Positions 20,874-32,713 of a stretch of 64,000 nt of DNA are shown piece by piece. The number at the start of each line of letters is the position of its first letter. The stretch's first letter is position 1. This DNA is from Takakia lepidozioides. Its lineage: Eukaryota > Streptophyta > Takakiopsida > Takakiales > Takakiaceae. A program made the translations under genes and the position numbers. The notes under the pieces are model-generated. The model was not told where the DNA came from. It did no database searches and was given only the letters and a program-made list of their open reading frames with translations. Where the stretch lies: contig CM060733.1 in the NCBI GenBank assembly GCA_030704615.1, forward strand, positions 51,586,001 to 51,650,000. Direction: 5' to 3'.

Positions 20874-23087
20874 TTATTTCACGAGTTTCCACATCTGTGG
20901 CCACCAATAGTCCCTGGATATCAATTTCATTGTTTTGTTGAAGCCGAAATGTCCTACAGCCGGAAGATCATGACATGTTTGAAGAATTCGAAGTCGTATA
21001 GGTCCTGGAGGTACATAGAAAAGTCCCTTGAAATAAAGTAAGTCATCTTTGAATTCGAAGTCGTTTGTAACATGTGGGTTGTCTCGAGGTCGATTTAGTT
21101 GACTTCGTAGTGTCGTGGCAAATTGGTCGCTCTTCAGTGCTTCCTGTATCTCCTTTATGATCTCTACATCGTCATAGGTGGACATGGATAACATATTCAC
21201 TTGGAGATTTGCTGGTTTCAAGATGATGGATTTCTGTTGGTCAAAAGTTGCATCCCTTTCTTTTGGCGCAAGATACGATCGTCGAGAAAGAGCATCTGGT
21301 TTTCCTTGAAGATGTCCGGGACGGTAGGTAATGACAAAATCAAACCTTGCTAGTGACATACTCCAACTCGCTTAACGTCGATTCAAAACACGAGCACTCA
21401 TAAAATACTCGAGGTTTTTGTAATCGGTATAGACTGTGACCTGATGTTTAGCTCCCTCCAATAGATGATGTCACTCTTCAAAAGAATCAATAATCGCTAG
21501 AAGTTCTTTGTCATGGATTTCATAATCGATCTCCACAGCGAAAAATTTGCGAGAGCGAAAACCAACAAGGTGAAGTCGGCCATCTGTACCATATTGAGAG
21601 AGTATCGCGCCAAGTGCAAAATCCGATGCATCTGCTTCCAAAAAGAATGGTTTAGATGGGTCTGCATGTACCAGTATTGGAGCCGTTGTGAATGCCTGCT
21701 TCAGCATTTCAAATGCTTGGTCAGCCTTCTCGTCCCATACAAATTTGTCATTCCCTGTTAGTCGTGTCAATGGTGCAGCAATTTTGGAGTAGTCTTTGAT
21801 GAAGATTCTATAGAAATTTGCAAATCCTAGAAAACATTGTACATCTCGGACCGAAGTTGGTTTAATCCACTCGATGATGGTTTGTATTTTCTTCTGATCC
21901 ATAAAGACTCCTTTGTCGGAAATAATGTAACCCATAAATTCGACTTCAGATTGGTGGAAAAGATATTTTTCCAACTTGGCATATAGTCATTTTTCCCTCA
22001 ATTTATCAAGGACAAGGCGTACATGGCGACCATGTTCTTCTTCATTCTGTGAAAATATCAAAATGTCGTCCAAATAGATGACTACAAAGTCATCTAAAAT
22101 TTCTCGAAAGATGTCATTCATCATGTGTTGAAAAATTGCTGGAGCGTTTGTAAGACCGAAAGGCATAATACTGTATTCGAAATGTCCGTACATTGTGCGA
22201 AAAGCAGTCTTTCATTCGTCTCATTCTTTTATTCGTACAAGGTTGTAAGCTCCTCTCAAGACGTCGATCTTTCTGAAAAAAATTGTTCGTCCAAGTTGTT
22301 CGAGGAGTCCGGAAATCAGCGGTAGTGGGTAACGATTTTTTATAGTGACTTTGTTGAACCCACGATAGTCCACATACATGCGTAACGATCCATCCTTCTT
22401 CTTCACAAATAAGATAGGTGTTCCCGCGGGTGATTTCGAATGTCGAATGAAATCCTTTGACAAATTTTCATCAATGTATTCGCGTAAAGCAGCCAGCTCC
22501 GTCTGAGATAAATTGTAGATCGGGCCGAATGGTGGTTGAGCTCCTTCTTGCAACTCAATTGCACAATCATAAGGTCGATGTTCTGGTAACATGTCTGCAT
22601 TTTTCTTCTCGAAGACATCCTTGAAATCTTGATATTGAGTGGGTAATGTCGAAGTACCTTGGTCTGTTGTGGTTTTGATCGGGGTCGCATAAAGTGCAAA
22701 TGTCGCGTCTTTCTTCGTAGCTCTCATGAAGGCTCTAGCTCCAAAAAACAAGGGTTGAATACCTTTGGTACTTTTGCATTTTTGTCTTGCCGAAATTTTT
22801 CGTGATCGCCAGTCGATGTCAGGATTATGAAGTACAAACCAGGGAAGTCCAAAGATCACAGGATTCGTTGGAGACTGGATGACATTGAAAACAATCTGTG
22901 ATGCTTGATTTTTAAGCTTCACTTCAAGGGGTCGAGTTTCATGGTCAATATTTCCTGATGCTAACGGTCGTCCATCGATGACTTCAACAGGGGCCAAGAA
23001 TTTCTTTCTTACGAGCGTTAATTTGTATTGTTTCGCAAAGTTTTTGTCAATAAAAACACGCTGAAGCGCCCGAGTCCAAAAGTGCAT
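20874..23087 (-). pseudogene. Element C protease end, reverse transcriptase, RNase H, integrase zinc domain
   Basis: Reading right to left: a retropepsin tail (VIFGLPWFVLHNPDIDW), RT start (PILFVKKKDGSLRMYVDYRG), RT palm ([15 protein letters not shown], then YLDDILIFS), RNase H (FFLEADASDFALGAILSQ, then HDKELLAI) and an integrase H2C2 region with LSRR upstream. Breaks lie near 22,210, 21,980 and 21,370. The key YLDD is intact. The retropepsin active site is partly in another frame near 23,090, around GLGRFSV. Confidence 0.85.
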
Positions 23088-23488
23088 CTACGGAGATATC
23101 TCGATTTTGCATCCTGATCTTTACTGGAACTGTAAAACAAGGTATAGGGTCTGGAGGTAGAAAGAGACCTTTTTTTGGTGAGGAATTTGGGGTGTTCAGC
23201 GGCATGGTCCCTACTGTGACTGGACATCTTCGTTTTCTGACCTCCTTGTATCGAACAATTGAGTTGTGCCCCGAGCTTTGAATCTTCTTTTGTTGGGGCA
23301 GTTTAATGCTATGTGATCATCTTCTCCGCAATAAAGGCATAATCCATTCGAGTGTCGTCTTTGTTTTTCTTGTGGCTTCAACGGCTTGAATCGGACAGCA
23401 TCAATCTACATAGGATCATTACCGGATGTCTGATGGATCGTTGTGTTTGGTACCGTAGTAGCAGCGGCATGGTGCGTCGTCGACCATC

Positions 23489-23493
23489 CAGAT
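23489..23493. other. Target-site duplication of element B (left), cagat
   Basis: The 5-bp sequence cagat directly precedes the B 5' LTR and recurs at 30,444-30,448 directly after the B 3' LTR. Removing B restores the gag sequence of element C, as shown by the related copy at 45,480-45,510 (atctagatggttgacg, other strand). Confidence 0.95.
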
Positions 23494-24219
23494 TGTCGCG
23501 GCCCTTTGCTTTGAGGGCAGGGGGTCGGGACACATGAGGGGCTGCCCCTGTGGTGGGGGCAGCGGCAGCGATAGATATGGGGGGCTGAAGCACCCTTGAC
23601 TGCCCAAGGCACTCAGGGAAGCGGAGGCGCTCACTAGGTGGAGCCCCGCACACCGGGTTGCGGTGGGGGTGGCTCCACAAGGGGTGGTGGTAGCTTAGCG
23701 GGACTTAGTGGGGGTGGCATAGGACTCACCATGGGGGCGGAGACCTCGTGGTGGGAGTCGTGGGGAGTCTTGGGACTCATCACGGTCCATAGGGGCCGTG
23801 GTGAGTGGGCCAAGACTCACCGCGACTCATCATCGGGAGTCGAGGGTTTTCGTGGTGGTTCGCCATAAAATGGCATGGCTGGTTGTGAAACCCCCGCAGA
23901 CAGCTACAGAAGTATATATAGGGAGTAGTAACCCCGAGAACGGTGCAAGCCCGTTGGTGACCAAAACTAGTGAGTAAGCGAGCGAGCCGGAAAGCGACCA
24001 AAGAGTGGGGAGCTGTTCCGGACTGCCAACTACCAAAGGGAATTCCCGCTGGTTCCAAATCGGTGGAGGGTTCTTTGGGAGAACAAAGGGGGACCGTTAT
24101 GCCCCGGTGAGCAGCCGAAGCTCCAAGTTGGCCCGGCGGCTAGGTTGGGAGTCAGGCGCGCGCATCAAAGCGAGTAACTATGACTTGAGGAGGAGCTTAC
24201 CGAAGTGAGGTGCGCGACA
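23494..24219 (+). repeat. Element B 5' LTR
   Basis: 726 bp from TGTCGCGG to GCGCGACA. A TATA-like motif (tatatata, 23,913-23,920) about 300 bp before the LTR end marks the likely start of the R region. The plus strand carries short ORF-like frames that are only LTR sequence. Confidence 0.93.
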
Positions 24220-24220
24220 C

Positions 24221-24234
24221 TTGGTATCAGAGCT
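24221..24234 (+). other. Primer binding site, initiator tRNA-Met
   Basis: TTGGTATCAGAGCT follows the 5' LTR by one base. It is complementary to the 3' end of plant initiator methionine tRNA, the standard primer of many plant LTR elements. The same site is present in element A at 35,634-35,646 on the other strand. Confidence 0.92.
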
Positions 24235-24274
24235 TAGAGTTCAGTACGCGATCGTCCTTGGGATTGGCCTCATC

Positions 24275-25104
24275 ATGGGGTTGGGCAAGCCGAAGCGAAA
24301 GCGGAACGGCCCAAAAGATGATGATCCTGGTGAGCCCGATGGGGGCGACGTGTCACCGAGGCGGCCGTTTGAGGAAGCGATGCATGTTTCCGAAAACGAG
24401 GCCGCTCAAGAGCGGGGGGAATCCGAGGAGTCGGAGCCCGAGGAATCCTTGAGAGCTCCGACAAACCAAGAGATGCCTCCCATGCCGGCAGCCTTTTGGG
24501 AAGGGTTGTTGGCGCAGTTTGGCGGGACGTTGAAAGACGTGTTGAAGGCGGCTAACGCCACTTCCACTAAGGCAAAGTTTAAGGTGAAGCCTAAAGAACC
24601 CGGCACCTTCGAGGGCGTCCAAATCGGAAGGCACTCAACACCTGGCTCCTGGAGCTAGAGCAGTACTTCCGGGCGGCCAAGTTGAGTGACGAGGATCGGG
24701 TGGAAGTGGCTCCCACCTATTTGAGGGGCTATGCTCAACAATGGTGGCAGAAACGTCTTCACGACTGAGGTCCAAGCCCGGAAACCTTGAACTGGAGTGG
24801 GTTCAAGGAATTGATGAAGAGACAGTTTGTGCCCCTCAACGCGTCCTGGCTTGCCCGGGTTAAGATGAGGAATTTGAAGCAAACAGATGACATTCGGGGG
24901 TATGTCCAGGCTTTCAATGTGCTGTTGCTCGAAGTCGCGGACATGGCAGAACCAGAAATGGTCTTCAACTTTGTGGCGGGACTGGCCCCATGGGCCAGGC
25001 GGAAGTTGGAGGAGAAGCCACCCAAGACTTTGAACGAGGCAATTGAGAGGGCTGAATGTTCTCGGATGTCCCTAGGGGTGAGAGACAAGGCCGTACGGAG
25101 CTGA
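24275..25104 (+). pseudogene. Element B gag
   Basis: Capsid-type protein that packages element RNA. ATG at 24,275 starts MGLGKPKRKRNGPKDDD and continues through PPMPAAFWEGLLAQFGGTL. A one-base loss near 24,625 (seen against element A) shifts the frame, and a TGA at 24,766-24,768 replaces a glutamine codon. The second part reads NWSGFKELMKRQFVP, GYVQAFNVLLLEVADMAEP and FVAGLAPWARRKLEE. It is not translatable as one protein. Confidence 0.88.
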
Positions 25105-25128
25105 ACCACAAGAAGACCCGGCGGGAAG

Positions 25129-26211
25129 GTGACTCCTCCCGACCGGAAAAGAAGTGGGATAGGCCACGCGGCGACAATGGCATGTGGAAATCGAAGGGAG
25201 GGCCTTCACACGTCAAGGCGGCACCCGGTGGCTTCGAAAGGAAAAGCGGGTGGAGCGGCTTATGGCGGACAGAAGGCGACCTTTGATGGAGTGTGTTTCA
25301 ATTGCGGGGAGCCCGGGCACATGGCCAAGAAGTGCACGAAACCTCGACAATTGAACATGACTCGGGCAACCACGGAGCTGTCGAAAGATACCATCAGTCG
25401 CTTGGTGGAAGCGGTGGTCGCCAGGACTTGCAAGGTAGGCAACTATTCTTGTGAGTTGTATCAGGAAACTGGCGCCCTGCATAAAGGGAGTCAGTTATTG
25501 TTCGTGGATGGGATAATATCCGGAACTAACGTGTCGTTGTTGGTGGACACAGGAGCGTCGCACTCCTTCATGACGCCGGCGGCGGCGCGAAAGTTGGGAC
25601 TCCCGACAAGTGACGTGGGGGCCTCTATTGAGGTGCGTTCTGCCAAAGGAGAACCACAGATGGCGACAAGGTTGGCGTTTGATGTTCCTCTTCAACTGGG
25701 GAGTTGGGAGGGACGTGAGAACTTCACCATCTGCGAGATCGATGGAGTGGATCTCATTTTGGGGATGACCTTTTTGAGCAAATCCGGAGCGGTCATAGAT
25801 GGCCGCAAGAGTAGTCACGCTGCCATGTGGGAATGGTGGCGAGGTCTTACGAGTGTCGGAAACGCCCAAATCCGTGGGAGGGCGAATAAACCTTCTGTCA
25901 GCAAGGGAGTGGGCCGTGGAGGAGGCACACGAGCCCAGTTTTTGCTTTACATTAGAGAAGTGAAAGGAGAAGGCGATGGGGAGCCGAGCCCAGATTGGAT
26001 CAAGGGGATTTTGGAGAAATACCAGGATGTGATGCCGGAGGATTTACCAAGCGGTTTGCCACCGCGAAGAGGAGTTGACCACAAGATTGAGGTGATACCG
26101 GGATCGGAACCGCCTGCCAAGGCACCCTACCCGGTTGAGCCACAGGGAGTTGGTCGAGCTGAAGACTCAGCTCAAGGATCTAATGTCAAAGGGGTACATC
26201 CGGCCGAGTAA
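25129..26211 (+). pseudogene. Element B zinc knuckle and retropepsin
   Basis: The frame contains the CCHC knuckle CFNCGEPGHMAKKC (about 25,296-25,337), the aspartic protease site LLVDTGASHSFM (about 25,540) and the second protease strand LILGMTFLSKSGAVIDG. It then shows a linker with VMPEDLPSGLPPRRGVDHKI that leads into RT. The frame shifts near 26,130 and ends at TAA 26,209. The catalytic DTG is intact. Confidence 0.9.
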
Positions 26212-26229
26212 GTCACCTTACGGAGCCCC

Positions 26230-27431
26230 GTGCTATTCGCAGACAAGAAGGATGGGACGCTGCGGATGTGTGTCGATTACAGGGCTTTGAATAAGGTGAC
26301 TATTAAAAACCGGTACCCTTTGCCAAGGATCGACGACCTTTTCGACCGGTTGGCAGGAGCGAAGTATTTCAGCCGGATCGACTTGCGCTCCGGCTATCAT
26401 CAAATTCGGGTGGCGGAAGGAGATGAGGAGAAGACCGCGTGCAGGACAAGGTATGGTTCATATGAGTTCTTGGTGATGCCTTTTGGGCTCACCAATGCAC
26501 CTGCGACCTTTAGCACGCTGATGAACAGCCTTTTTCAGGAGTGGTTGGATGACTTTGTGATCGTGTACATCGACGACATCTTGGTGTACTCGAAAACAAA
26601 GGAGGAGCACCTGGAGCACCTCAAAAGGGTGTTCCAAAAGTTGCGGGAAGGGAAGCTGTACGCCAAAGCTTCAAAGTGCGAATTCGGGGTCACGAAAGTG
26701 GAGTTCTTGGGGCATGTGATTACACAGGATGGGATCAAAATGGATGACAGAAAGGTGAGGGCGATCTTGGACTGGGAGCCTCCGACTTCGGTCCCGGGAG
26801 TGCGATCCTTCCTAGGACTCGCCTCCTATTACCAGAAGTATGTGAGAAATTTCGCCAAGATCGCGGGGCCGCTGTCAGACCTTCTGTGTAAATCTAAAGT
26901 CTGGGCATGGAACACCTTTTGTGGCCAAGCTTTTGCTGAATTGAAGCAGCGGATGGCGGAAGCTCCAGTCTTGAAAATCCCGGAGTTCGATCGTCCATTC
27001 GAGATACATACAGATGCGTCGGACTTCGCAATTGGGGGTGTACTGATGCAAGATGGACGTCCAGTGGCTTACGAAAGTAAGAAACTGAATGAAGTGGAGC
27101 GACGGTGGCCGACGCACGAGAGATGAAGGCGGTGGTGCACTGTCTTGAGCTTTGGCGCCACTATGTTGGTTCCAACCCAGTGAAGGTGTTCACGGACAAT
27201 GTCACGGTGAAGTATTTTGCCACGCAGCCCAAGTTGTCCCCAAAACAACTTAGGTGGCAAGATACTTTGGCGGTGTTCGACGTGGATATCCAGTACAAAC
27301 GGGGACGAGACAACGTGGTGGCCGATGCTTTAAGTAGAAAGCAGCAGCTCTTGTTGGTGTACAAGGGCGAGACGGCGCTCCAAAGGAAGATCCGAAGGCT
27401 TGCCGGAAGGATGAGCTGGCGAAGTCCGTGA
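26230..27431 (+). pseudogene. Element B reverse transcriptase and RNase H
   Basis: RT reads [49 protein letters not shown] and the catalytic YIDDILVYS. RNase H follows with [21 protein letters not shown] and, after a frameshift near 27,115, VKVFTDNVTVKYFA and DNVVADALSRKQQ. All polymerase catalytic residues are present; the break lies inside RNase H at the place where element A was also hit by D, but the two events are unrelated. Confidence 0.92.
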
Positions 27432-28813
27432 TGCAGGACTTGAGGATGGGGGTTAAATCGCAGTTCCACTTGCAAAATGGACTGCTCCGGTATAAGCAAA
27501 AACGTCTCTACGTGCCGAAGGGAGGGATCAGAGATAGCCTCTTGAGAGAATGCCATGATAGCCCGCTTGCGGGCCACGGCGGAGCCAAGCGCACTGCGGC
27601 ACTCTTGAAGAAAGAGTATTTCTGGCCCAAACTGAGGGAGGAGGCAGAGGAGTATGTCAAGACATGCACCACATGCCAACAAAACCGGAGCGAGTACAAA
27701 AAGCAAGCGGGGCTGTTACAACCCTTGCCGATTCCAGAGGGGACTTGGGAAAGCGTCTCGATGGATTTCATGACTGCTATGCCGCTGTCAAAAGGATTCG
27801 ATGCAATCATGGTGGTGGTGGATAGGTTCAGTAAAATGGGCCATTTCATCCCCACCAAGGAGACGGCAACGGCGCAGGAAACAGGGCGACTTTACTTCGC
27901 CCACGTCTTAAAGCATCATGGAGTCCCAAGGATATTGTCTCGGACCGCGATCCAAAGTTTACGAGTAAATTTTGGAGGGCACTTTGGAAGAAGATGGGGA
28001 CGAGGCTGAAGATGAGCACCGCCTTCCGACCTACGACCGACGGCCAAACAGAAAGAGTGAATTCCGTAGTGAAGCAGATCTTGCGGAATTACGTGTCGGC
28101 AGACCAAACAGACTGGGTGGAACACTTAGACGCGGCAGAGTTCTGTTATAATAACACAGAACACTCCGCAACGGGAGTTTCCCCTTTCGTATTGGTCTAT
28201 GGAAAAGCACCTCTGGTGCCGACAAGTTGGGCCGCCCAGGACGTTGAGGAACCGGCAGTAGCGGCGGTACTGGAAGAACGCGAGCGTTTGTTGAAGCTCG
28301 CAAAGTACAACATTGCCAAAGCTAGGAAACGGTATGAAAGGCAGGCGAATCGGAAGCGGAAGCGGAGGGAAGTGAAGTTTGAGGCAGGCACGGAGGTCTG
28401 GTTCCGACTACCTCCGGAGTCCGAAGTTCGTACCTCCGTATGCGGGACCCTTTCGCATTCGGAAGGTTATGAATGAGGATGTGTATGAATTGGAGCTGCC
28501 GGCAAACAGCAAGGTGCACCCAGTATTCCATGTCTCCCTTTTGAAGCCTTACTTCAAAGATGAAGCGCGTCCGAATCGGCATCAAGTGTTGCGTCCGCCA
28601 CCTATGCTGTTGGATCATGAAAATGAACCTGAGTACGAGGTGGAGGCAATACTTAAGTCGAGGAGGTTCAAGAACCGAGAAACGGAGTATCTCGTCAAAT
28701 GGAAGGGCTATCATCATGTGGAGGCATCTTGGGTGCGTGCCTCAGAAATGGGAAACGCATCCGAGGCGGTTGCAGCTTTCGAAGGGCGACCTCAAAAGCG
28801 GAAGAAGCGTTGA
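27428..28813 (+). pseudogene. Element B integrase and chromodomain
   Basis: The integrase has the H2C2 zinc region (TCTTCQQNRSEYKK), core residues in DFMTAMP and VVDRFSKMGHFIP, a frameshift at about 27,930 that garbles the second aspartate segment, then TAFRPTTDGQTERVNSVVKQ. A further shift near 28,400 precedes FRIRKVMNEDVYELELP and [12 protein letters not shown]. The chromodomain at the end is well kept: YEVEAILKSRRFKNRETEYL, VKWKGYHHVEASWVR, then a basic tail PQKRKKR. Chromodomains of this class bind modified histone tails. Confidence 0.92.
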
Positions 28814-29718
28814 TGGGGACATCAACCTTGGAGCGTGGGGGAGGAAATGCATGCTTAGCCCGGCTTAGCTAGCTTAGGAATCCGATTGCAAAAACTTGTA
28901 TTGTACAAAACGTGCTATAAATGAAATGGCTTCCAAATGTTGTGCGTCCTATTTTGTTTGGAATGGTGATGCATGGTATGGTTGGCTAGTGTGTAGAATG
29001 CATGCTAGCTTATAAAAGTGGGAGAGGTAAATTGGGTTAATCGTGTGTTTGCGTAGTGCCGAAATCGGGTGACCCCCATCCAAGGGGCAAGGAAACTTGC
29101 GCCTTCTTTGGGAGTTCACGTGCTAGTGCGCACCTGGCGCGTGCGCATACTATAACTGCGCTACCGAGGGGGTTGCCTTGTAGTGCGGGCTAACGCGGAA
29201 GCTACGTGCTTCCGTTCACGTACTATAATCGTGTAGCCTCGGGACGAAGTCGTAGTGCGGCTTCGGCGTGTTCCCGTACCTCAGGCCAGCATTCCAAGGC
29301 GGACCCAATTGTAGTGATTGGGGCGCACGGTTGGTTCAAGGTTATCTTCCTAGTCAAAGAGGGTTCTTGGTGAACCCTTGCTCAAGGTGATGCCAAAAGC
29401 GGCATCATGAGCGGTCGCAAGCAATGTTGTTGCAGTAAGGCGATTCGATCCTCGGGGAGGATCGTTCCTTGGCCTTGAAGTAGGCCAAGAAGAGTGCACT
29501 GGGAGGAGCTTGAGAGGCTCCACCCTTGGCCGGGACTTGAAGGAAGTCGGCCGAACTAGCTAGTGGAGAGTAGAGTCAAGTGTGGGGTTTGGTTCTTTGC
29601 CATGGGACGCCATGGTACGGAAACAAACTCCTTGATGTGGGACGCCACAACTTGGATGTTCGTTTCTACAAAATGGACAAGTCGATGAGGACATCGACTC
29701 CCTGTTGGTAGGGGTGTG
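28814..29718 (+). other. Element B 3' untranslated segment
   Basis: 905 bp between the chromodomain stop and the 3' LTR, non-coding. It contains a run of short palindrome-like ACGT/GCGC motifs (about 29,110-29,270). Its counterpart in element A is 15,795-16,437 on the other strand. The base run just before the LTR is G-rich (ggtaggggtgtg) and may act as the polypurine tract. Confidence 0.7.
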
Positions 29719-30443
29719 TGTCGCGGCCCTTTGCCTTGAGGGCAGGGGGTCGGGACACATGAGGGGCTGCCCCTGTGGTGGGGGCAGCGGCAGCGATAGG
29801 TATGGGGGGCTGAAGCACCCTTGAGTGCCCAAGGCACTCAGGAAGCGGAGGCGCTCACTAGGTGGAGCCCCGCACACCGGGTTGCGGTGGGGGTGGCTCC
29901 ACAAGGGGTGGTGGTAGCTTAGCGGGACTTAGTGGGGGTGGCATAGGACTCACCATGGGGCGGAGACCTCGTGGTGGGAGTCGTGGGGAGTCTTGGGACT
30001 CATCACGGTCCATAGGGGCCGTGGTGAGTGGGCCAAGACTCACCGCGACTCATCACCGGGAGTCGAGGGTTTTCGTGGTGGTTCGCCATAAAATGGCATG
30101 GCTGGTTGTGAAACCCCCGCGGACAGCTACAGAAGTATATATAGGGAGTAGTAACCCCGAGAACGGTGCAAGCCCGTTGGTGACCAAAAACTAGTGAGTA
30201 AGCGAGCGAGCCGGAAAGCGACCAAAGAGTGGGGAGCTGTTCCGGACTGCCAACTACCAAAGGGAATTCCCGCTGGTTCCAAATCGGTGGAGGGTTCTTT
30301 GGGAGAACAAAGGGGGACCGTTATGCCCCGGTGAGCAGCCGAAGCTCCAAGTTGGCCTGGCGGCCAGGTTGGGAGTCAGGCGCGCGCATCAAAGCGAGTA
30401 ACTATGACTTGAGGGGGAGCTTACCAAAGTGAGGTGCACGACA
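29719..30443 (+). repeat. Element B 3' LTR
   Basis: 725 bp, TGTCGCGG to GCACGACA, followed by the TSD cagat (30,444-30,448). Confidence 0.93.
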
Positions 30444-30448
30444 CAGAT

Positions 30449-32012
30449 CGCTTCTCTTTACGTCTTTCGAACAAACGATTATCGCATGCAATGATTTGGG
30501 TGATGAATTTGCTCAGTGTACTCACGTTTGGCATTGTCAGCAACAAATTTTTACATCATCTTCTAGGCCACATCGACACTGACTAATGAGACTCTTCTCA
30601 TTCCAGTCGAGGTCGCACGCAAGTTGTCGAAATTCAGCAGCATAAACGGAAGTGGACGTGCTCCTTGTTGAAGATTTCGCATCTTTGTCTCTGCAACTCT
30701 CTCTCTATCATTCTCTCCAAACGTTGCAATGAACTCGGACATGAACGCTTCAAAATTGTATAGTAAATGGGTGAAAGCATGGTAGGGTCGGCCCAAAAAT
30801 GGAAGTCACAGACAGTTTATTTTTGCATTTTGTATATATAGGACTCAATGAAGATATTAAGTTGGAATTTTTTATGGGTTATGAAGCAAAATCCAATGTA
30901 TAATTGTATAGGGGTTGGTATCCTATGAGATGAGCAGGTTTCCCTTGTGATTTTCTTGAATATTGAAATTGACGTTTCCAACATAATGAAATTTGAATCA
31001 GAGAAATCTGACAAGATTTAAAAGTCCATATAAGTCTATGAGTGCATGAAGCTTGTGCGGTCTCAACGGGTGATATGCCCTTCATGGACTCATTGGGAAA
31101 TGAATCCGACATCCATTGTAGATGGAAAATTTAACCACCTTCATTGATCTCCCTTGTTATATGAAAATCTGGTTCAAAGGTCAAAATTTCCTCTCCTACA
31201 AGTTTTAGACGTAATTAAATATTTATAAATTTTCGTGAATTAGCACATCGATTTTGGACATGCAATCTTCATTATTTTTTATATCTCATTTCACAATAAG
31301 ATGGATTGAAAGCTTATGGAGGGAAACATGCCTACAAAATTTAGACTTGAACCCACCTATGAAGACTTGCAAATTTTCAATCTATGAATTGATGTCAATA
31401 AACGGTGAGATTGATAAATAAACTTAGGGACGTAGCATGATATCATATGTATGTAGTCTTCAAGGTTTCACAAATAGGTTTGTCTAAAAATACATTGTCC
31501 ATGAAAGTGGAGTCGAGGACTCCAAGATTCTGCCAGTTTTGGGTGGACCCTATCCTGCATTGACCCAAATGCGAATTTTTCTCTAATAGCGGTGCAAACC
31601 AAGATAGGGCAGTGTCGGATAAAAAGGTGCCCACAAATCCCACTTGAATACTTTCATCAGGGTAACGTTGTGGATGTAGTCGTAGGAACAATCGTACTTG
31701 TTGAACAAAACCGCGAAATCTTGATCTCGTCCCATCAAATTTTTCGGGCATGCTGACCTTTGGTTCTCTTGTAATCTGTTGAAGATTTGGAGGAACTGTT
31801 GCAGTAGGATTTGTTGTAGTAGAGACTCGTAAGGTTGAAGATCCATTGTTCGACTCCTTCAACTCTGAAATTTGTTGTTGCAAATTGTTGAAAGCGTTGC
31901 CAAGATCTTGAGACTGATCAGCTTGTAGTTGGGCAGTAGAGGCACGAAGTTCTTGCATCTGGAGCTGAAGACTCTGCAATGAGGCAAGCATTTCCGCAAA
32001 TGTGCCTTCCAT
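30449..32012 (-). pseudogene. Element C gag, interrupted by a DNA transposon
   Basis: On the minus strand the frame starts MEGTFAEMLASLQSLQLQMQ at 32,012, a coiled-coil-like N-terminus. It then shows PKVSMPEKFDGTRSRFRGFV and SDTALSWFAPLLEKNSHL, typical of retrotransposon gag. At 31,567 it meets an inserted 798-bp element and resumes beyond it with LYNFEAFMSEFIATFGENDR. The plus copy at 44,804-45,330 shows the uninterrupted order (EKNSHLLYNFEAFMSEF). It then runs into element B. Confidence 0.88.
30769..31566. mobile_element. 798-bp non-autonomous inverted-repeat DNA transposon
   Basis: The ends are imperfect inverted repeats of about 34 bp (30,769-30,802 and 31,533-31,566), beginning GGGTGAAAGC on one side and GGGTCAATGC on the other strand, both continuing to a CCCAAAA motif. 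The 4-bp aaat flanks it on both sides (30,765-30,768 and 31,567-31,570). The uninterrupted gag of the related copy at about 45,180 confirms the empty site. No transposase frame is present. A 4-bp duplication excludes the usual plant hAT, Mutator and PIF patterns; the superfamily is not assigned. Confidence 0.85.
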
Positions 32013-32050
32013 CTTAACTAACTGAGGAACAAACTTTAGTCTTGCCAAAC

Positions 32051-32619
32051 TGTCAAGGACGAGAACATGACTGAACACAAACAAGAGATCAGACTAGAGG
32101 TAGGCAAGAAGTCAAGGTCGGCGTGGCCGTATGCACGATGAGTAAATAGGAATCAATGCGATCTTTATAACAATGAACAAGGGTACAAGATATTGGAACA
32201 CGACTTGAATACTGGAATGCTGGAAACTAGGCTAGGATACTGGGAACTGGACTGGAACACTGGGAACTGGAAACAAAAGTAGCTTGAACTGGTGTTGGCG
32301 AGACTGAAGAGTGTCCAGTCTCGCCTCCTATATATACTGGCTACTAAGAAGCTTCCCCTATGGAGGTTTCTTGCTGGAGAAGTTTCCAAGATTAAACAAT
32401 GGTTTCTTGATGGAGAAGTTTCCTCCAAATGAAGCTTCCTGAGCAGTTCCCCAAGTTATTCTTGGTAATTTGGTAAACTCCCGATAACTTCGTAAGTAAT
32501 GGTAAATCATGGTAGATCATGATAAATCACGGTAAATCATGGTAACTTCTGGTAACATGGTTACTGTGTAACTTCTGGTATTTACTCCTGGTAAGTTCCT
32601 CTGGGCTATGTCCGTGATA
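32051..32619 (-). repeat. Element C 5' LTR
   Basis: 569 bp, partner of 18,616-19,221 with several deletions. Its outer end reads gtgata instead of gtgaca (one substitution). Confidence 0.85.
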
Positions 32620-32713
32620 CTAGGCCCAAATTGAACGAGGATTTCGTGGGGGAGTAAATGGGGACCGTTATGTCCCGGTGAGCAGTCGAAGCTCCGAGTT
32701 GGCCGACAGGGTT

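Larger units (their letters stand above)
23494..30443 (+). mobile_element. Element B: near full-length chromovirus (Ty3/gypsy), innermost layer
   Basis: 6,950-bp element with two LTRs (23,494-24,219 and 29,719-30,443), a primer binding site, gag, protease, RT, RNase H, integrase, chromodomain and a 0.9-kb 3' untranslated segment. LTR ends form the inverted repeat TGTCGCG / CGCGACA. By eye the two LTRs differ at about a dozen sites and indels in 726 bp, so they are roughly 98% identical and the insertion is the youngest of the nest. The coding region nevertheless has several frameshifts and stops; it probably moved by help from an active relative. Confidence 0.95.
18616..32619 (-). mobile_element. 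Element C: second Ty3/gypsy family, inserted in D and carrying B
   Basis: This minus-strand element is bounded by LTRs that begin TGTCACGGACATAGC and end CCTTGACA on its own strand: 5' LTR 32,619-32,051, 3' LTR 19,221-18,616. The flanks ctatg (18,611-18,615) and ctagg (32,620-32,624) are a target-site duplication with one mismatch. Gag, protease, RT, RNase H and integrase are all recognisable but broken. Its RT and integrase differ from family A/B, and there is no chromodomain, only a different C-terminal extension. It was hit twice, by B at 23,494 and by an inverted-repeat transposon at 30,769. Confidence 0.85.
18070..32708 (+). mobile_element. Element D: solo LTR of the B family, split by element C
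   Basis: An LTR of the chromovirus family starts TGTCGCGGCCC at 18,070 and runs to 18,615. It resumes at 32,620 after the inserted element C and ends ...ggccgaca at 32,708. The 5-bp sequence gggtt flanks it on both sides (18,065-18,069 and 32,709-32,713), and there is no internal domain. It is therefore a solo LTR left by recombination. Its own length is about 630 bp against 726 bp in element B, the last part being diverged and shorter. Confidence 0.8.

Noticed and set aside
24353-24634. Minus-strand proline/arginine-rich frames opposite element B gag
   Set aside because: They are shadow frames of the gag coding strand.
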